Assembly (NCBI GenBank): GCA_021604005.1
Contig: BQIV01000045.1
Span: 1 to 34,835, forward strand
DNA: 34,835 nt
Direction of reading: 5' to 3'
From: Nitrospirales bacterium
GTDB taxonomy: Bacteria; Nitrospirota; Nitrospiria; Nitrospirales; UBA8639
The translations under genes and the position numbers were made by a program. The notes under the pieces are model-generated. The model was not told where the DNA came from and did not search any database. It saw only the letters and a list, made by a program, of their open reading frames with translations. Positions 23,221 through 29,927 of the stretch are shown here, piece after piece. The number at the start of each line of letters is the position of its first letter. Position 1 is the first letter of the stretch.

Positions 23221-24723
23221 TTATTGATTGACGAGTAGCCACGTTAACGCCAAGACATACCGCGTGGCGTTTTCGAGAATCTCTGGCTGGATCGTTTCCG
23301 GTGTGTCAGATGGTTGGTGAAAAGAAGGATGTTTGCCGGCACTGACAACGGTCACAGTCGGAATTCCGGCTTCATAAAACGGGACGTGGTCTCCTCCTGG
23401 GAAATACCCATAGAAATTGGACTTCTTCTCTAGGTTAACAAGAGTCGCAGCTTGCTCGCCTATGGCTTTTGGCAGTCGTGTCAGGCCAACCGTCAACTTG
23501 CCATTTCCGACGCCAACATGGTCGATATTCACCATCGCGACTGTGTTGTTGAGTAAGTGCGTCGGGTGATTGACGTAGAGCTTTGAGCCTAATAGTCCCC
23601 GTTCCTCTCCATCAAATGAAATAAACAGAATCGTGCGTGCAGGGCGGGGTTTAGCTTGACTCATAATCCGTGCTAGCTCAAGCAGGACCGCGGTGCCTGA
23701 TGCATTGTCGTCGGCTCCGGCGAATAATTGGCCCGCTTGCTTCCCAAAATGATCGCGATGGGCTCCGACAATCACGATCTCTTCGCGTAGCTTCGGGTCA
23801 TGTCCTGGTATGGTGCCAAGTACATTCCGTAATGTTCCAGGTTCCTGCTCGCTATCCCATTGTAGATGCGCAGTGATGCCCATTTTATGTGATGACGTGT
23901 TCCGTTTCTCATTCAATGCTGCTTGGATGTCTTTCAAGGAACGTCCACGTGATTGAAAGAGCCTGTCGCCAACCTGTCCGCTGATCCACACCCCGGGGAG
24001 TGGTCGTTCGTCCGTTGACGTACGTGAGTACATCGCAAGCGGCGTTTGCCCCATACCGCGGCGTGCTTCATAGCGATTGAGGATCGGGCCTGTGAGCGTG
24101 ATAAATCCTGCAGCCCCATGCCTTCGAGCGGTTCGTTCTTTTTCTTCATGCGTGACCCATTTCGAATAGGATTCAGGCTTTCCTCGTAAAAACATGACGA
24201 TGCGATTGTGGACGTCGATGTGTTCGTAATCGTTGACGCCTCGTGCCGGATCATCGATGCCATAGCCGACGAAGACGATGGGTGCCGTGATATTAAGCGA
24301 CGGAGAATCCAGGATCGGTAAGAAATCAGTCCCAAGGCGTAATTGAGTCCGTAGGTTTTCTTTGCCGTCGCGGGTCGAAAAAACGGAAAAAAACATCGTG
24401 TGTGGAATTCGAACGGCTGTGAGAGGAGTCTCTTGGGTCCATGACCGTGCATTCCCGTCAGTTGAGCGTTCTCCTGCTGGACGTAACCCCAGTTTACTCA
24501 GGCGTTTCTTGACAAAATCGGCTGATTGCCGTCCACCTACCGTTCCGGCCTGTCGGCCTGCATATGATGGCCCACTCAGAGTTTGAATATCATTCACCAT
24601 GTTCTGAGTGTGAATAGCTTCAAAAATCTGCGAATTTTTGCCGATGCCTTCACTGTACGAGAGTGCTGGCGTTGCCATCAACATGCCCAAAAACAAAAAA
24701 AATGGAAGAATCTGCGTAGTCAT
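23221..24723 (-). CDS. Secreted M28-family metallopeptidase with PA domain
   Basis: The protein is 500 aa with an N-terminal signal peptide (LPFFLFLGMLMATPALS). A PA domain (about 130-260; IVFVGYGIDDPARGVNDYEHID) is inserted before the catalytic part. The five zinc-site residues of M28 can be placed: His and Asp in GAHRDHFG and AGADDNASG, Glu pair in FDGEERGLLGS, Asp in MVNIDHVG and His in GGDHVPFYEAG. It should be an active di-zinc aminopeptidase exported to the periplasm or outside. Length and domain order match the family. The gene is just upstream of the small membrane protein and VOC genes, and may be the first gene of that operon. Confidence 0.92.
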   Translation of the reverse strand: MTTQILPFFLFLGMLMATPALSYSEGIGKNSQIFEAIHTQNMVNDIQTLSGPSYAGRQAGTVGGRQSADFVKKRLSKLGLRPAGERSTDGNARSWTQETPLTAVRIPHTMFFSVFSTRDGKENLRTQLRLGTDFLPILDSPSLNITAPIVFVGYGIDDPARGVNDYEHIDVHNRIVMFLRGKPESYSKWVTHEEKERTARRHGAAGFITLTGPILNRYEARRGMGQTPLAMYSRTSTDERPLPGVWISGQVGDRLFQSRGRSLKDIQAALNEKRNTSSHKMGITAHLQWDSEQEPGTLRNVLGTIPGHDPKLREEIVIVGAHRDHFGKQAGQLFAGADDNASGTAVLLELARIMSQAKPRPARTILFISFDGEERGLLGSKLYVNHPTHLLNNTVAMVNIDHVGVGNGKLTVGLTRLPKAIGEQAATLVNLEKKSNFYGYFPGGDHVPFYEAGIPTVTVVSAGKHPSFHQPSDTPETIQPEILENATRYVLALTWLLVNQ

Positions 24724-24729
24724 TTTTCA

Positions 24730-25884
24730 TTAATCCGGCAATGGTCGTCTTGGATAGAGTCTGGCCAGAAACTCATCGCACGGTATGCATAGAATTCCAT
24801 TTTTCATCAGGCGCTCTTTGCCTCGATACAAAAGATAGGCCTGACTTTGTGGATAATCTTGCTGGAATATCTTCAGTCCCCTGAAATCTTGTGGGTGGAG
24901 GCGTGTACTGTTTTTGACTTCGATTGCCGCGAATGTCTGTGGACCATAGAGGATAAAGTCCACTTCGACGCCTGCTCGGGTTCGCCAAAAATACATCGTA
25001 CAATCTTCCCCTGAATACGCTATCCATGCTCGCAGATGCTGGGCCACTAACCCTTCCAACGCATGCTCCTCGATGTCTTCTGGACGGTCCAGGGGCCCCT
25101 TGGGTCTGAGTACACGATAGACGCCGGCATCGAACAGATAAAATTTAGGGTGCACGGCAATGGCTCGTTGTGCACGTTTCTCAAACACGGCAAGCCGATA
25201 TCCAAGAAGGAGATCTTCAATGATCGCGATATAGCCTTCAACCGCTTTCCGCTCCACTTCACATTCTCTCGCGATATTGCTGATGTTGAGGACAGAAGCA
25301 TGGGAAAAACTTGCCGCTTCGAGGAATCGGGAAAAATTTCCAATGTTCCGAACGAGTCCTTCAAATTGAACCTCTTCACGCAAATAGAGGGCGACGTAGG
25401 TTTGTAACACCTGTTGAGGGTGAGACGAATCGAGCACGATCGGGAGCATGCCTCTCTGAACCGCCTTGTTGAGTCGAAAGAGAGCGCCAAGCTCAGTAGC
25501 CATGAAGGGATGCAGTGAATATAAAGTTGCGCGTCCAGCGAGGAGGTCGACTCCCGTCCGTTTTAATTTCCGCGCGCTCGATCCGGTCAGAATGAATTGC
25601 CGATGTTCTTTTTCTTCAATCAGAGCATGGATGAGGCTCAGGAGGTCAGGGACTTTTTGAATTTCATCGATGATAATCGTGGGTTTTTTGGTTTCAGCGT
25701 GGAGACGTTCTCGGAGGCGCTCAGGATTTGCTGAAAAACTTCGAAATGTTTCAGGCTCAAGGAGGTCAATATACAACGCATTTTTGTACTGCTCTTTAAC
25801 CAGAGTCGACTTTCCCGTTCCCCGAGGGCCGAACAAGAAGAAGCTTTCTTTCTTGGTTGTGAAAAACCTCCGTATTGATTCCAT
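24730..25884 (-). CDS. AAA ATPase with DUF4143 domain
   Basis: From ATG 25884 the product is 384 aa: ESIRRFFTTKKESFFLFGPRGTGKSTLVKEQ (Walker A GPRGTGKS), TIIIDEIQKVPDLL (Walker B), FILTGSSARKL (sensor 1), then the DUF4143 region (NISNIARECEV, a winged-helix) and a PD-(D/E)xK-like end (GVEVDFILYG, FAAIEVK). These ATPases are widespread, accessory in distribution, and of unknown role. The frame remains open to 26049, and ATG 25978 is an alternative start. I prefer 25884 because family proteins begin a few residues before the P-loop and because a perfect palindrome sits directly upstream. The stop is 7 bp before the M28 gene's start, so the two could be co-transcribed. Confidence 0.88.
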   Translation of the reverse strand: MESIRRFFTTKKESFFLFGPRGTGKSTLVKEQYKNALYIDLLEPETFRSFSANPERLRERLHAETKKPTIIIDEIQKVPDLLSLIHALIEEKEHRQFILTGSSARKLKRTGVDLLAGRATLYSLHPFMATELGALFRLNKAVQRGMLPIVLDSSHPQQVLQTYVALYLREEVQFEGLVRNIGNFSRFLEAASFSHASVLNISNIARECEVERKAVEGYIAIIEDLLLGYRLAVFEKRAQRAIAVHPKFYLFDAGVYRVLRPKGPLDRPEDIEEHALEGLVAQHLRAWIAYSGEDCTMYFWRTRAGVEVDFILYGPQTFAAIEVKNSTRLHPQDFRGLKIFQQDYPQSQAYLLYRGKERLMKNGILCIPCDEFLARLYPRRPLPD

Positions 25885-25893
25885 TTTGATCGA

Positions 25894-25920
25894 AATTTTG
25901 GAGTTAATATCTCCAAAATT
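25894..25920. promoter_or_regulatory. Perfect 10-bp palindrome before the DUF4143 ATPase gene
   Basis: AATTTTGGAG (25894-25903) and CTCCAAAATT (25911-25920) are exact reverse complements around a 7-nt AT spacer. It ends 10 bases upstream of the ATG at 25884, where it would cover the ribosome binding site. This position suits an operator or an RNA hairpin that controls translation. I recall similar TTTxGGA...TCCxAAA palindromes before other DUF4143 genes, but cannot verify this here. Confidence 0.7.
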
Positions 25921-25992
25921 ATCATTCAAAGCAACACGTGTGTCAATAAATGTGAGCGGATCTTCGGGTGAGAGGAACATAATCGTATCCAG

Positions 25993-26265
25993 ATGATCGC
26001 TCCCAATGGCGAGAATCACACGATAGGCGGCGTATACCGCGAAATACACGCACCGGAAAAATTGGTCTTTACATGGGCCTGGGAACCTGGCAGCGGGTGT
26101 GGGAGTTCAGAAAGCGAGGCGACCACAGAAACACTCGTCACCGTAGAACTACACGAGAAAGGCTCAGAGACAGAAGTTGTCTTGACTCATGAACGGTTGC
26201 CGAACGTTGAAAGCCGAGGCAAGCACAGTGAAGGTTGGGCTGGTTGCTGAAGCCGTTTGGAAAGA
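25993..26265 (+). pseudogene. SRPBCC/AHSA1-type protein, truncated at both ends
   Basis: The frame contains GGVYREIHAPEKLVFTWAWE, then TLVTVELHEKGSETEVVLTHERLPNVESR and EGWAGC, the C-terminal half of the AHSA1-like SRPBCC fold (usual pattern G-YREI-PPERLVFTW...ETLVTVEF...ELTLTHE-F...GW-GCL). The N-terminal half (about 60 residues) is missing. A TGA at 26248-26250 interrupts the final helix, after which the same frame resumes as SRLER, as expected after GWAGCL. The 5' end runs into the DUF4143 upstream region. It is therefore a decayed gene fragment. Confidence 0.75.
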
Positions 26266-26329
26266 TCTTTCTAATTTGCATAAAACGTGGTTTCACCGAT
26301 GGAGCTGGGGAAATTCATAAGCAAGTTCA

Positions 26330-26391
26330 CAACAACAGGACAGGCAAACCACCTAATGCTTCTCGGTGGTTTGTCCTGTCCTCTGTTGTTG
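26330..26391. repeat. Long imperfect inverted repeat (24-27 bp arms)
   Basis: The arms CAACAACAGGACAGGCAAAC (continuing CACC, 26330-26353) and GGTGGTTTG-TCCTGTCCT-CTGTTGTTG (26365-26391) pair almost completely with two short bulges and an 11-nt loop. No T-run follows on either strand. It lies between the SRPBCC relic and the next small gene. It could be a bidirectional transcription barrier or a small hairpin-type mobile repeat. Confidence 0.75.
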
Positions 26392-26489
26392 GTTCACCGA
26401 GAATTTTTAATCCATTCTCACGATCTGTCTGAGAATTATTCTGTCGGCGAATAAGCCTCTACTACCAGAAAGCTACTGGTGAATATCGT

Positions 26490-26720
26490 TCATGTTTCTT
26501 CTTCGCCGGGTGGTTCCTCTTTCGTATGAAGTGCAGAATTTCCGGTGACCCAGTAGATAGGTTTTTCATTTCGCAACATGTCGCTTACCGCTACTGCCTT
26601 TTCCACAGGCAGCTCATTGACAAGCTGCCATCCACTTGGTTCCGTTCTGACATGGATTCTAACGGTTTGGGTAGCAGGCTTATAATTCAACCAATAATCT
26701 TGGACGAGTTCAGTGGCCAT
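26490..26720 (-). CDS. Hypothetical protein, 76 aa
   Basis: The ATG is preceded by GGGAGG at about 9 bases, a good Shine-Dalgarno, so the gene is probably real. The protein is soluble with no signal. It reads LVQDYWLNYKPATQTVRIHVRTEPSGWQLV, then ELPVEKAVAVSDMLRNEKPIYWV, suggesting a small beta-alpha-beta domain, with an acidic tail (EEPPGEEET). I do not know its function. Downstream on this strand lies the long inverted repeat at 26330-26391. Confidence 0.7.
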   Translation of the reverse strand: MATELVQDYWLNYKPATQTVRIHVRTEPSGWQLVNELPVEKAVAVSDMLRNEKPIYWVTGNSALHTKEEPPGEEET

Positions 26721-27145
26721 GGTAAATCCCTCCCTTGCATGATGTACATGTTAAGTCGTTTATGACACGTAGAATTTGTAAAACACTTTACCTGCACTTT
26801 CGATATCTCACCGCAATTCTGATTTCCATCACCTCCTTTTGTTCAGGTTCCATGCTTCTTCCTTAACTCGAAATCTGTTGTCAATGTGCTGCGTAGATTG
26901 GCGAGAAATTAAAAAGGAAAGATCTTTAAATATTGGAATCAGCAACTGCTGTGCCAGTTGGAGCGGCTAGAATTTGGTGCTTTTGTTCACCTCAAGTTCG
27001 TGGTATTTCAGTAGAACTGGGTTCTGAATCTGTACTCGAGTCAGAGCTGAGTGAAAGAAAAGGGAGTGATGAGTGATCTAATAAGATACAGCGTCATATC
27101 TAAAAGGATAAAAGGGCTGTATTCTATCAGAAGGTGGAATGAAGA
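26721..27145. other. Intergenic region with an orphan Shine-Dalgarno
   Basis: On the minus strand AAAAGGAGGTGATGG (complement of 26826-26840) is a maximal-length Shine-Dalgarno followed only by a 13-codon frame (MEIRIAVRYRKCR). It lies about 100 bases upstream of the 76-aa gene. No other gene or repeat is seen in this stretch. Confidence 0.4.
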
Positions 27146-27754
27146 TTAACGGGAGTACGGTTTCGTAAGAGAAGAATCCCCTGATCTTAGGTAAATGTGT
27201 TGTCGAATTTTCGCAAAATGATCTTCTAATCCCTTCCGTATCGTCCACGCATAGAGAGAGTCTGGAGTCCATTCTGCCAGCAATCCGTTTGGTTGGAAGG
27301 TGAGCCTCATGGTTGCACGGGTTTTTTTTACATCTAGTGCCGGAGCAAACTCCCATCTCAGGTGATATTGAACATAATCACCGTCCAAAAGGTGTAATGC
27401 AAACATGTGAGGAGGCGATTCATGTGATTGTACGCGTAAACGGGTGGTCCAGGGTACGAGGGCATGCGGGATGACCATATCGGCGATGACCGTGCAATTT
27501 TCCGCACAGTCCGTAAGGTGAATCTGAAAGCCTTCGGGGAAAAGCGTTGGCCACTGCTCATAATCAGTTAGCAGTGTAAATGCTTGTTCTGGAGGTATGG
27601 GTAACTCCATGGTGGCGTGGATAATAGCTGTGCCGCGATCTTGTATCTCAATCGTGAGGAGTTGTGAGGGGGGGGCTGCTGATGTCCATTCTGGTCTGAA
27701 CAGATTCAACGTTACATGTACGAGGAGAAATAAAAGGAGACGTCGTTGGTGCAT
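27146..27754 (-). CDS. Exported SRPBCC (START/polyketide-cyclase fold) protein
   Basis: The protein is 202 aa. It begins with a signal peptide (RRLLLFLLVHVTLNLF... ending near SAAPP), then the SRPBCC pattern: ATMELPIPPEQAFTLLTDYEQWPTLFPEGFQ, TVIADMVIPHALVPWTTRLRV, HLRWEFAPAL and the C-terminal helix AWTIRKGLEDHFAKIRQHI. The hydrophobic cavity of this fold binds lipids or isoprenoids. Export to the periplasm is less common for the family and suggests lipid handling in the envelope. I see no strong ribosome binding site (GACGTCG-type upstream sequence), but the signal peptide fixes the start. Confidence 0.82.
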   Translation of the reverse strand: MHQRRLLLFLLVHVTLNLFRPEWTSAAPPSQLLTIEIQDRGTAIIHATMELPIPPEQAFTLLTDYEQWPTLFPEGFQIHLTDCAENCTVIADMVIPHALVPWTTRLRVQSHESPPHMFALHLLDGDYVQYHLRWEFAPALDVKKTRATMRLTFQPNGLLAEWTPDSLYAWTIRKGLEDHFAKIRQHIYLRSGDSSLTKPYSR

Positions 27755-28143
27755 GCTTGGTGACCTAATGTATGTCCCGATTAGTTATAGAGGAGCATGT
27801 CAAGCTAGCCCTGTCAAGAGAATGACTTTCAACCGGGTTAACGATATGTGGTGAACGTACGAATCATTGGTGAGCATGGATGGCCCCTTGAAGTGCGTCA
27901 TGACGCGCAGTGAGTCATACGGCATCGTTTGGAACGTATGTGGATTCACTATAATCTTGAAAAGAGAGAAGAGGCACGTCTATGATTTGTCATCGTTTCT
28001 GACGACATTCTCGTAAGGAAGTGACGAATTTCGAGAAGTACAGAGGGTCAAATGATTACCAACGTCTTATAACTATGGGAAGAAGACAGATGCTCCAGGG
28101 TTTTTACCGTTGTAAGGATCGACGAATCACATGAGGTGTCACA
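27755..28143. other. Intergenic region with a B repeat
   Basis: Divergent promoters for the SRPBCC gene and the DUF3106-like gene are expected here. The only recognisable structure is B repeat copy 4 at 27918-27953. Confidence 0.45.
27918..27953 (+). repeat. Dispersed repeat B, copy 4 (3' part)
   Basis: It includes CATCGTTTGGAACGTATGTG followed by GATTCACTATA, which matches the end of copies at 6390-6440 and 16075-16122 with one or two changes. Confidence 0.7.
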
Positions 28144-28497
28144 ATGCACGATTTTTTTAGGTCCTCCTGTTTCTTGTCTCTTTTGGTCTGCCTCTGTTGG
28201 ACCTCGCCTATTGTAGCAGAAACCCCATCCTCCGCTACCTTGAAGTCAAGCACTCCAGGAGGAGACGTAAACTCATCCAGGCAGACCGACCCAAAATTAC
28301 CCCAAAGGCTTGTGCCTTTTGCGCACTATGAAGAGACACTGAAAAATTCAGAACATTGGAAAACGCTATCACCTGAAGAGCAGGAAGAGGCTCTGGAAAA
28401 TATCCAAGAACATCGAAAACGTTTTTTCCAGCGACAAGTGGAACGGGAAAAGCAGTACGATGCTCTCTTAAAGAAAAAACGGAAAAAAAGAAACTAA
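28144..28497 (+). CDS. Periplasmic DUF3106-like protein, 117 aa
   Basis: A signal peptide (FFRSSCFLSLLVCLCWTSPIVA, cleavage after VAE or A) precedes a low-complexity Ser/Thr-rich linker and a charged helical region: YEETLKNSEHWKTLSPEEQEEALENIQEHRKRFF. The W-x-x-LSPEEQ-x-x-L-x-N-x-x-x-R pattern is typical of DUF3106 and of Spy-like periplasmic helices. The C-terminus is very basic (KKKRKKRN). The ATG follows GAGGTG at good spacing. The role is unknown; an RNA- or polyanion-binding tail is conceivable. Confidence 0.75.
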   Translation: MHDFFRSSCFLSLLVCLCWTSPIVAETPSSATLKSSTPGGDVNSSRQTDPKLPQRLVPFAHYEETLKNSEHWKTLSPEEQEEALENIQEHRKRFFQRQVEREKQYDALLKKKRKKRN

Positions 28498-28683
28498 GCG
28501 GTCACGTATTAATGTAGACCGTCAAGATCGCATATTCAACGATGTGAGAAATCGTATGATGTCGCCATTCCTCTCTACCCGAATTATCCGAGCCGATTGA
28601 CGTATCCTCCAGTCATTGCTTCCAATGATAGTGTGAAGCGAGATGAGGAAACGTGTCGGAATCCGATGCCTGCGGGCCGTGCC

Positions 28684-28779
28684 ATAACTTTTTCTCAGTA
28701 CCTATGACCTGATGTGATGCCTTCAGGCTCTAGCCGTGCCCCGACTCTTTCATATGATTGACGTGTGTTCTTGCGTGCT
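28684..28779 (-). repeat. Dispersed repeat C, copy 3 (inverted, long form)
   Basis: Its reverse complement includes AAGAACACACGTCAATC, GGCACGGCTAGAGCCTG and CTGAGAAAAAGTTAT, and aligns over its full length with 16498-16585. A few extra bases (CATCA) occur in the middle. The A repeat is absent here, so C also occurs independently. Confidence 0.88.
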
Positions 28780-28805
28780 ACCGGGCATTTGAATAGTGAG
28801 TTGTT

Positions 28806-28837
28806 TGTCTATGGAACGTATTTGAATGTGCGATAGT
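28806..28837 (+). repeat. Dispersed repeat B, copy 5 (degenerate)
   Basis: TGTCTATGGAACGTATTTGA, then ATGTGCGATAGTG, aligns with the end of the other B copies with several mismatches. It is oriented opposite to the neighbouring C copy, unlike the composite copies. Confidence 0.5.
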
Positions 28838-28877
28838 GTGCGGGTTTTCTTACGCACATTCGTTAGAGAAAGACTGT

Positions 28878-29774
28878 ATGCGAATCGGGATAGATCTCGG
28901 TGGAACAAAAATTGAGGCGATTGCGATTGACGAGCGCGGCAATGAATTGGCGCGCCGTCGTACTCCCACGCCGCAAGGCAACTATGCGGCAACAGTAAAG
29001 ACGATTGGTCAACTCATACGGGAGATTGAACGTGATGTTGAGGGCGAGGCGCGTGTCGGTGTTGGGATTCCCGGTACGATTTCTCCGGCCACAGGCCTTG
29101 TAAAAAATGCCAATTCGGTGTGTTTGATTGGTCATCGGTTGCAAGAGGATCTTGAGGAATCTCTTGGTCGCGCTATCCGGTTAGCCAATGATGCAGACTG
29201 TTTTACCATGTCGGAGGCGACAGATGGGGCTGCCGCGGGAGCACAATCGGTGTTTGGCGTGATTCTCGGCACAGGGGTCGGGGGTGGAATATATTGGGAC
29301 GGTCAGTTGTTACGCGGACCGAATGCGATTGTAGGGGAATGGGGGCATAATCCCTTGCCCTGGCCCGAAGATGATGAACGTCCAGGCGAGCCCTGTTATT
29401 GTGGCAAGCAGGGATGTCTTGAAACCTTCCTGTCCGGATCAGGTCTTCAGCGCGAGTATTTTCTCCAGGCAGGACAAAGGATGTCGACACAAGAAATAGA
29501 CCGTTTGTCACGACGCGGCGATGCGAAATCTGAGCATGCTCTGAAGCGTTACGAACATCGGTTAGCACGCGGTTTAGCGTCGGTGATCAATATGATCGAT
29601 CCGGAGGTCATTGTATTGGGCGGGGGCCTGTCTAATCTCGAACGATTCTATGAGGCCGTGCCTCGGATCTGGAACAAATGGGTGTTTTCCGATCGAGTCG
29701 GTACGAAACTCGTGCCTGCGAAACACGGAGACTCTTCAGGAGTGCGAGGCGCGGCCTGGCTGTGGCCAGCCTAA
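28878..29774 (+). CDS. mak: ROK-family sugar kinase (fructokinase-like)
   Basis: The protein is 298 aa. It shows the ASKHA ATPase fold: MRIGIDLGGTKIEAIAI (phosphate 1), VGVGIPGTISP, NDADCFTMSEA with catalytic Asp in LANDADC, GVILGTGVGGGI (phosphate 2), then the ROK zinc motif EWGHNPLP...CYCGKQGCLETFLSGSG, and VIVLGGGLSN (adenosine). Length and motifs match E. coli Mak, a fructokinase, although NAGK- or glucokinase-type specificity cannot be ruled out. The ATG at 28878 gives the family N-terminus; an earlier frame opening at 28836 adds unrelated residues. A hairpin terminator follows at 29795. Confidence 0.92.
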   Translation: MRIGIDLGGTKIEAIAIDERGNELARRRTPTPQGNYAATVKTIGQLIREIERDVEGEARVGVGIPGTISPATGLVKNANSVCLIGHRLQEDLEESLGRAIRLANDADCFTMSEATDGAAAGAQSVFGVILGTGVGGGIYWDGQLLRGPNAIVGEWGHNPLPWPEDDERPGEPCYCGKQGCLETFLSGSGLQREYFLQAGQRMSTQEIDRLSRRGDAKSEHALKRYEHRLARGLASVINMIDPEVIVLGGGLSNLERFYEAVPRIWNKWVFSDRVGTKLVPAKHGDSSGVRGAAWLWPA

Positions 29775-29794
29775 TTTGTAATAGTCCAAATCTC

Positions 29795-29818
29795 ATCTGA
29801 CGGATAGCGTCAGATTTG
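29795..29818 (+). terminator. Probable terminator after the ROK kinase gene
   Basis: ATCTGACG (29795-29802) and CGTCAGAT (29808-29815) form a perfect 8-bp stem with loop GATAG and are followed by TT. It is 20 bp after the kinase stop. The T-run is short, so it may be weak. It also marks the left edge of the AT-rich island. Confidence 0.55.
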
Positions 29819-29927
29819 ATCGAGCATAGTACCTAACGCGGACATTTCTAGGGCTAACAGCAACCGGCGGTTGTCGACCCAAAGCCGACGTTTAAGATGA
29901 TCAAAAATTATTGTATATGGAGACTAG

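Larger units (their letters stand above)
28498..28877. other. Intergenic region with C and B repeats
   Basis: It holds C repeat copy 3 (inverted, 28684-28779) and a degenerate B repeat (28806-28837), and the upstream signals of the sugar kinase gene. No further gene is seen. Confidence 0.5.
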
